Positions 15,936 through 21,169 of a DNA stretch of 21,169 nt are shown here, one piece after another. The notes beneath the pieces are model-generated. The model did not search any database. It was not told where the DNA came from and saw nothing but the letters and a program-made list of their open reading frames with translations. A program made the translations under genes and the position numbers. The stretch covers positions 404 to 21,572 of the forward strand of contig JAJYJL010000016.1 of the NCBI GenBank assembly GCA_021789565.1. Direction: 5' to 3'. The stretch comes from Acidobacteriota bacterium (GTDB lineage: Bacteria > Acidobacteriota > Terriglobia > UBA7540). The first letter of the stretch is position 1; each line of letters opens with the position of its first letter.

Positions 15936-17579
15936 ATGCCAGTGACCCCGGCAGTGCAAATCCCTCGATGGAGCAAGCGTGTCGTGACAGAAACGGGAGG
16001 CCGCGATCCCCTAGGTCTCTCACGTGTCTCGGCAATGATCACGGACTACTTGCTGTCGGGAATCATCACGCAAACGAGTCGCGCTAGGTACTATTCCTTC
16101 TACCCTTGGTGCCTTTGGCAGATTAAGCTTTCTGAGCAGCCGCACACCTTCGAGCAATTCACAAGGGCCTTCCGACGGAGAGAAGCTTTCATGGCAATTT
16201 CCACCCTTTGGTTAGATCCGAAATCTTCCGTGGTTGGTTACTTCGCAGTTCATCCGAGGATGGCAAGGTACAAACAAGAGGGCGAAGTTGAGACTAACTT
16301 CAAAGTCTTGCCGTCGAACAGCATGGGCGGGTACGGCCAGTATTATGGTGGGTCGCTCGATCAGTTGGGCTTAACAGAAACCGAAGGTGGAATTGACCAA
16401 TGTGCCCCTGGTAGGGCAGAGGAATTGGCAAAGGCCTTCGACCAAAAGGCAGCATCAACCCTGTACTGCAAGAGGGAGTGTTTTCGGGAAAACACGATTC
16501 CTTTGACTGTCCTTGAAAAGTCGGCGGAAGCTTTCTCACTCGATGCCCTTCAAAGTCCCTCATCGCGTCTGGAGAGGAATTTGCTACGAGATCTTTTCTT
16601 CGCTTGGGATAAGCCGCAGCCGTCACATGCTGACACGCTGCGGAGGCATACCTTGGGGCTCGTGTTGGATGTTGCAGCACGGTATAATCAAGCAGGTTTC
16701 CGCCCGTCAATCTCAAACATTGATGAGTATTTAGTGTACCCGCCATACTACTATGAGGTTCTATTGCCAGATGACAAGAAGGTGATTCCATATACTTCCC
16801 CGGCTGGACTGGAAGCTTGCTTCGGCTTTTGGAAACAATTCTGTGTCCACGAGTACGTTACTTTGGCCTTGGAGCACCTTTTGACAGGCGTGCTTGACGT
16901 CATAGCCCACGAACCAAGTGGCCTGGCGGTGGAAACAATCTGTGAAAAGCTTTGCGGCAAGGCTTTTAAGTCAACGCTGGGGTCAGTCTTTGGCGATTGT
17001 AGCAAGCCCTGCAACCTTTTGGAGAACATTAAGATAACCAGCAAACCTACGGCAGCGGATTGCCGTAATGCACAAATCCAGTTCGGAGCGAAAAGCAGGC
17101 AGAGCGAAAGAGCCATCATCAATCTCGGAACCAAGGGGGCCGGCACCCGCGCAGCTGTGGCCGTGGCAATGCTGTCCGTCCTATACGCGAAATGGAGAAA
17201 CAGCCCCAACGAGTATAGTCGCCATGTAAGCTCAAAAGCAGGGTCAAATCTCTGGGCAGGGACAGTATTACCTTATTTGGACGAGTGGCTAAACCCGAAG
17301 TTAACGTGGCAATCAGCCTTTCAGCACTTCATTGAACCGTTGATTCTTCAGTGGCACGACAGGGTGATGTATGAGAAGGGTAAACTCGAAAGCTGCTGGC
17401 TCCACACTGTTGAGGGACGGGTAGTCAAAGATCAGGATTATGTGCCTGGATTTCGAGCATCGCGACATTGGAACTGCGCAAGAATCATGACGGACCTTGG
17501 CTTATTGAAGGTAGATAAAGGCGGAGGCATATCCGTCACAAAAGAAGGTCGCCGAGCGCTTTCGAAAGTATCGAGTTAA
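15936..17579 (+). CDS. unrecognised protein, first gene of a two-gene cassette with a PLD-like partner
   Basis: I cannot assign this 547-residue protein to a named family. The N-terminal region carries a striking conserved-looking stretch at residues 21-61, including GGRDPLGLSRVSAMITDYLL and RARYYSFYPWCLWQIK. Similar openings seem familiar from uncharacterised bacterial proteins. The middle has aromatic patches (EYLVYPPYYYEVLLPDD) and a helical segment GTRAAVAVAMLSVLYAKWR. The last 55 residues (FRASRHWNCARIMTDLGLLK, then ISVTKEGRRAL) look like a winged-helix domain and may bind nucleic acid. There is no signal peptide or clear membrane segment. Translation may start at ATG 15936 or GTG 15933; neither has a ribosome site. 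Base composition is visibly less GC-rich than the flanking operons. The stop is three bases from the next ATG, so the two proteins probably work together. Confidence 0.85.
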   Translation: MPVTPAVQIPRWSKRVVTETGGRDPLGLSRVSAMITDYLLSGIITQTSRARYYSFYPWCLWQIKLSEQPHTFEQFTRAFRRREAFMAISTLWLDPKSSVVGYFAVHPRMARYKQEGEVETNFKVLPSNSMGGYGQYYGGSLDQLGLTETEGGIDQCAPGRAEELAKAFDQKAASTLYCKRECFRENTIPLTVLEKSAEAFSLDALQSPSSRLERNLLRDLFFAWDKPQPSHADTLRRHTLGLVLDVAARYNQAGFRPSISNIDEYLVYPPYYYEVLLPDDKKVIPYTSPAGLEACFGFWKQFCVHEYVTLALEHLLTGVLDVIAHEPSGLAVETICEKLCGKAFKSTLGSVFGDCSKPCNLLENIKITSKPTAADCRNAQIQFGAKSRQSERAIINLGTKGAGTRAAVAVAMLSVLYAKWRNSPNEYSRHVSSKAGSNLWAGTVLPYLDEWLNPKLTWQSAFQHFIEPLILQWHDRVMYEKGKLESCWLHTVEGRVVKDQDYVPGFRASRHWNCARIMTDLGLLKVDKGGGISVTKEGRRALSKVSS

Positions 17580-17582
17580 AAC

Positions 17583-19757
17583 ATGGCAGCCAGGAAGAGA
17601 CGTAGAGGGCTCAATCTTCAAGACGCGTTATCACAAAACACTTTCCACAACGCAATTTTCACAACATACACCTTTGATCCCATGTTCTTCGAAGACTACT
17701 GCATCGAGAATTTTCCGTCTCTTGCGAACAATGGCAATCTTTCAGTCTTGGTCGACCGTGGAATCTATGAGACCATAATTGCGGCGCCCCCTGCTGAGCG
17801 GCCGAGACTTGCAAATCTAAGATACCTCGTACATCCAATCGCCGTCCCAGGGCGCTTTCATCCAAAACTCTTCCTACTGACGACGAAAACCACCGGACGA
17901 CTGATCCTTGGCAGTGCCAACCTTACAAGACCAGGCTTAACCTCCAACGCAGAAATTGTCGACCAATACGATTTTGAAGAGAGGGAGGACGAACATCTTC
18001 ACTATCTATTTTGTGAGGCTTTCGAATTCCTGCGCACCCTGGTACAACGGTGGCCTAGCGAGAACCTGCGTTCAAATGTGGACGAGCTTTATCGGGCTAC
18101 CCCTTGGTTACAAGCCCCCCCTAAGGATGGGGCAAGGCCCATTCGGTTCCTTCACAACCTCGACCGGCCTCTTTGGGAGCAGCTTCAGGAAATCCTGCCT
18201 GGAAAGGCCGATCGAATGCACGTCATTTCACGCTTCTTTGACTCTGAACCTGATTTGATCGATTTGGTGGTTGGCGATCTGAAGCCTTCGAAGCTCTTCA
18301 TCTATACAGAAAATGGACGCACGACCTTAACGCGAGCGTGGCTGAAGCACAAATTGGTAAAATCCGGGAAAGCAGAAGTGCTCTTTTGCCATTACGAAGA
18401 TGAAGGTTACCAGCAGGCGCTGCACGCTAAGGCGATCGTAATTGAATCCTCAAGAACTTGTTGCATCGTTTATGGGAGCGCCAACTTTACCTCGCCGGCA
18501 CTTCTTTGTAACGCCCACAATGGCAATGTTGAAGTGCTTATTGCGGTGCCATCTCTGAAAACGAATACGGTTGATCTCAAACAATTTCTGGACCCTTGTG
18601 GAAACGCGTATCGCCTGGCGAGCGATGACCACCTCGATACAGCCACCCGCGAGCCCAAATCATCGAATGCACAAGTAAAGCCATTTCAGCTTGCGGAAGC
18701 GATCCTAGATGGGAATAAAATTTTCCTTCACGGTTCATTCGCAGGGGAATTCTCTAGTTCCGTTTCCACTAACATCGAGTGGGATGAGCCGGGAGGACGC
18801 AACCTCGAAACACTTCGACAGTCGCAGAACAGATGCACAGCCACTGTCCCAAAACAACTGCTGGCCATCCTCAGTCAACGTTCAAGTTGCATCACCCTTA
18901 AGGACAGCATTACTGGGCAATATCTGAGCAATAAGATTTTGTTGACCAATCTGCTAGACATTGAGAGCCACGAAGCCGTCCGGCAGGAGCGGAGATTCCG
19001 AGAAGCTAACCAGAGCGCGAGCCAGTTCTTTGCTGTCCTTAATGATCTGTTACGGGCCGGCGATAATTCTGCATTGTTGAATTTCCTCAATTTCTGCGAC
19101 ATACCTCTACTGAACGTGCCGAGTCGGCACGTCATTCGGCAACGGCCTGTTTGGAGTGACGATGGGGGAATGCGTACGCTCGGCGAGCGGAATCTGCAGA
19201 TCTGCAAAGACCTACATGAGGCTACGCTCAACTTCTTTGAGCGCCATTTGAGAAAGCTACGACGGCATACGGAAACCCGCATACTCGAGGGAATTCCCAA
19301 TTTCCTCCATATCTTCTTGTCAATGGGAAACCTTTTACGAACGCAGATTGAAAGGACAATTATCGCGCTAGAGACTAAACCCACTGTCACGGTAGACGAC
19401 TGGGCAGATTGCCGCAATTTGTGGGATGTGTACTACTGCCGATTTCACGACCTGATGCATTGCCTCTGGGACGACTACCTTCGTCGAATCAGTCATGAAC
19501 AGTTGCGCAAGGATATCGAATTAGAATTTGGTCCGGATCTAGAAGCCATCCATGAACTGTGCTGCGAGATGCTGCAGTTCCGGGAGCGCGTCAGTCAAAT
19601 CCGCAAGGCGAAGAACTTTAATTATGGGTATTTTTATTCTGTGATGGGTGCTGAAAGGTGGAAGCGATTCTCTAGCGAGGTCGTGAAGCAGCAGCACGAG
19701 GTTAGCCTTGCAGTTCTCGGGACGAACGCGCATTCATCAGCGCACACAGCAACTTAG
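17583..19757 (+). CDS. phospholipase D-like protein with two HxK half-sites, second gene of the cassette
   Basis: The 724 residues contain two PLD-type half-sites: HPK at 93-95 with GSANLTRPGL at 110-119, and HAK at 281-283 with GSANFTSPAL at 298-307. Two such sites in one chain normally make one active centre for phosphodiester cleavage, so a nuclease or lipase-like activity is likely. The Asp that often ends the HxKxxxxD motif is Thr and Glu here, as in some other family members. Before the first site is a strand-helix pattern, TTYTFDPMFFEDYC and LSVLVDRGIYE. About residues 390-724 form a long, mainly helical C-terminal region of unknown role. No signal peptide is present, so it acts in the cytoplasm. 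The ATG follows the upstream stop after three bases without a clear ribosome site, which suggests coupled translation. Composition matches the upstream gene and not the flanks. Confidence 0.88.
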   Translation: MAARKRRRGLNLQDALSQNTFHNAIFTTYTFDPMFFEDYCIENFPSLANNGNLSVLVDRGIYETIIAAPPAERPRLANLRYLVHPIAVPGRFHPKLFLLTTKTTGRLILGSANLTRPGLTSNAEIVDQYDFEEREDEHLHYLFCEAFEFLRTLVQRWPSENLRSNVDELYRATPWLQAPPKDGARPIRFLHNLDRPLWEQLQEILPGKADRMHVISRFFDSEPDLIDLVVGDLKPSKLFIYTENGRTTLTRAWLKHKLVKSGKAEVLFCHYEDEGYQQALHAKAIVIESSRTCCIVYGSANFTSPALLCNAHNGNVEVLIAVPSLKTNTVDLKQFLDPCGNAYRLASDDHLDTATREPKSSNAQVKPFQLAEAILDGNKIFLHGSFAGEFSSSVSTNIEWDEPGGRNLETLRQSQNRCTATVPKQLLAILSQRSSCITLKDSITGQYLSNKILLTNLLDIESHEAVRQERRFREANQSASQFFAVLNDLLRAGDNSALLNFLNFCDIPLLNVPSRHVIRQRPVWSDDGGMRTLGERNLQICKDLHEATLNFFERHLRKLRRHTETRILEGIPNFLHIFLSMGNLLRTQIERTIIALETKPTVTVDDWADCRNLWDVYYCRFHDLMHCLWDDYLRRISHEQLRKDIELEFGPDLEAIHELCCEMLQFRERVSQIRKAKNFNYGYFYSVMGAERWKRFSSEVVKQQHEVSLAVLGTNAHSSAHTAT

Positions 19758-20071
19758 AATCTCAAGATTCCAAAGACTTTCGGATCGGCCATTCAGTAGT
19801 TTACATTTGCCAGGGGTCAGAACCCTGAGGTTGCGCCGAAACTCCCATTTACTTTCTTTTTGGACTCCGATAGATATGGTTATGACTTACCCCACGACCT
19901 TTCCACCACGGTCTTCTCGCAACCCGGCGGACAGTCATAGCTATCTTCTTAGTCCCGCACTATGACGAAGGGACGAACGCTTAGTTTTCGCCCGGCACAG
20001 TGAGCGCAGCGAGGCTCGTGGGGCTGAGCTACGGGGAGTTTGGAAAGTCCTGCAATTCACTTTGACGGTAA
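19758..20071. other. gene-free stretch downstream of the PLD-like cassette
   Basis: No gene, transposase or RNA is seen here. The sequence is locally AT-richer up to about 19960 and then GC-rich. It contains GTTTACATT at 19799-19807, a nine-base match to 15898-15906 on the other side of the cassette. A small GAATC/GATTC hairpin sits at 19757-19770 directly after the stop; with its five-base stem and no T-run it is unlikely to terminate transcription alone. Confidence 0.4.
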
Positions 20072-20400
20072 GCCGGCAAACCAAAGACTTGGTCTGCGGG
20101 GCAATTTTGCCGGTCAGGCCCGGATCACGATCCAGTCGGAAACGACCTCCAAATTCCTGTTGGGCGCGGTTTGGGATCCGCCTGAGGATGGCCTTTCTCG
20201 GAAAGGGGCATTCCAATGGTGGCACGACACCAGGATGTGCGCCCGAATCGACTGCAGGAGTCACAGGAAGCGGGACAAACCAACGGATGGGCCGGCCTGT
20301 TCCCTGCTCTTTCAGCATGCAGACATGGGCCGCCGCCCGAAAGAGCAAATCGACGACTGAACAACCAGACGGAGACGAACTATTTGACCACGATATTGAT
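20072..20400 (+). repeat. dispersed intergenic repeat, copy D (fullest copy)
   Basis: This copy links the others: its first two-thirds align with copy A (3060-3265) and its last third with copies B (4762-4900) and C (15605-15702). It contains GGCAATTTTGCC, TCTCGGAAAGGGGCATTCCA, CAGGATGTGCGCCCG, CCTGTTCCCTGCTCT and ACTGAACAACCAG. Similarity with copy B (GACGAA-TAT-TGAC-ACGAT) continues past the leuS stop at 20380, so the 3' edge is uncertain. The open frames across it (for example 20062-20742) run into leuS on the opposite strand and are not genes. Confidence 0.75.
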
Positions 20401-21169
20401 GAGTTTTTGGGGTACAACGATGATTTTGACGATCTGGCGGCCGTCGAGATGCTCGGCGACTTTTGCATCAGCCTGGGCCAGCCGGCGGATTTCCTCTTCC
20501 GTTACATCGACGGCCACGCGAATCCTGCTGCGCAGCTTGCCGTTTACCTGCACGGGAATCTCAAGTTCTTCTTCAGCGGCAAGCTCGGGATCATAGGCCG
20601 GCCATGCTACGCGCAAAGTCGCCCCGGAATGGCCGAGGCCTTCCCAAAGTTCGTCAGCGATGTGAGGCGTGAAAAGCGCAAGGATAAGAACCAATGCCTC
20701 AAGTGTTTCTTTAACTGTTTCCGGGCGCACCTTGCCGCCTGAAATGCTGGAATCCAACTCCGCAAGCTCGTTCACCAGTTCCATGGTGAGCGCAATGTCG
20801 GTGTTGAAGTGCCAGCGCTCCTCCATGTCTTCAGTCACGTGCCGCAGCACCTGGTGGGCCTTGCGCAGGAGTTTCCGCTCATCGGGCGTGTAGGCGGGCG
20901 AAGCCGACGGGCGGGGTTCCATGCCCAGCAGAGATTCCACGGCACGCACGGTGTCGGCATGTTTGGCAATCACCCGGTAAACCCGGTGGAGGAATCGCGA
21001 AGCGCCTTCAATGCCGGTGTCACTCCAGTCAAGGTCCTTCTCGGGCGGCGCTGCAAACAGCATGTAGAGCCGCACGGTGTCCGCTCCGTACTGCTCAAAC
21101 ATGGCCGTGGGATCGACCACGTTGCCCTTCGATTTTGACATCTTGGAGCCGTCTTTGATCACCATGCCC
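20380..21169 (-). CDS. leuS: leucyl-tRNA synthetase, C-terminal part (cut by the window edge)
   Basis: The enzyme charges tRNA-Leu. The visible 263 or so residues begin inside the catalytic domain just before the KMSKS loop (DGSKMSKSKGNVVDP), which binds ATP. GADTVRLYMLFAAPPEKDLD follows. Next comes the helical anticodon-binding domain (FNTDIALTMELVNELAEL, FTPHIADELWEGLGH), and then the short C-terminal domain (EIPVQVNGKLRSRI, ending in INIVVK). This is the normal bacterial LeuS ending. The frame continues beyond the window's 3' limit on the plus strand, so the start is not seen. The stop at 20380-20382 abuts the dispersed repeat. Confidence 0.96.
   Translation of the reverse strand, partial: GMVIKDGSKMSKSKGNVVDPTAMFEQYGADTVRLYMLFAAPPEKDLDWSDTGIEGASRFLHRVYRVIAKHADTVRAVESLLGMEPRPSASPAYTPDERKLLRKAHQVLRHVTEDMEERWHFNTDIALTMELVNELAELDSSISGGKVRPETVKETLEALVLILALFTPHIADELWEGLGHSGATLRVAWPAYDPELAAEEELEIPVQVNGKLRSRIRVAVDVTEEEIRRLAQADAKVAEHLDGRQIVKIIVVPQKLINIVVK

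Noticed and set aside
15331..20380. Search for a transposase, integrase or tRNA attachment site around the two-gene cassette
   Set aside because: None is visible in the sequence, so I do not call a complete mobile element; only the flanking nine-base repeat is reported.
20062..20742. 226-codon plus-strand frame
   Set aside because: It runs through copy D of the repeat and then antisense to leuS.

Overview
This window looks like a chromosomal piece of a GC-rich soil or sediment bacterium. An acidobacterium is the best guess. The pointers are the gene mix, a three-gene succinate dehydrogenase with one large membrane subunit, and intergenic repeats of the CGTCATTCCGAG type, which I recall as common in such genomes. 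This is inference; there is no rRNA or other decisive marker gene here.

Layout. Positions 94-1748 (-) hold a B12-binding radical SAM protein with a DUF4070-like tail, split by a frameshift near 1515. Positions 2261-2917 (-) hold a Crp/Fnr-type regulator, with a doubtful reading frame downstream of it. Positions 3415-3555 (+) encode a 46-residue hydrophobic small protein that faces a protein with four zinc ribbons (3602-4636, -). Positions 5007-8361 (-) are a compact sdhC-sdhA-sdhB operon whose genes overlap by one base each. It is divergent from an unrecognised 118-residue protein (8702-9058, +). Positions 9263-15326 (-) are a heavy-metal-type RND efflux operon: a 109-residue membrane protein, a lipidated TolC-like outer-membrane channel, a periplasmic adaptor and a CzcA/CusA-like pump. 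Positions 15936-19757 (+) are a two-gene cassette that looks foreign: an unrecognised 547-residue protein followed three bases later by a 724-residue phospholipase D-like protein with two HxK/GSxN half-sites. The window closes with the 3' end of leuS (20380-21169, -).

How the parts relate. The sdh genes build the membrane enzyme that links the citric acid cycle to the quinone pool. The RND operon encodes a complete three-part export channel plus one small membrane protein. The two-gene cassette differs from its surroundings in base composition by eye, has no housekeeping partner, and carries a promoter-like element almost on top of its start codon. I regard it as the best candidate for an undescribed, possibly defence-related, system.

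Between the genes lies a dispersed repeat family. Copies or part copies are at about 3060-3265, 4762-4900, 15605-15702 and 20072-20400, with a doubtful one near 10-90. There is also a separate nested inverted repeat at 15416-15518. I saw no tRNA, rRNA, CRISPR array, transposase or integrase.
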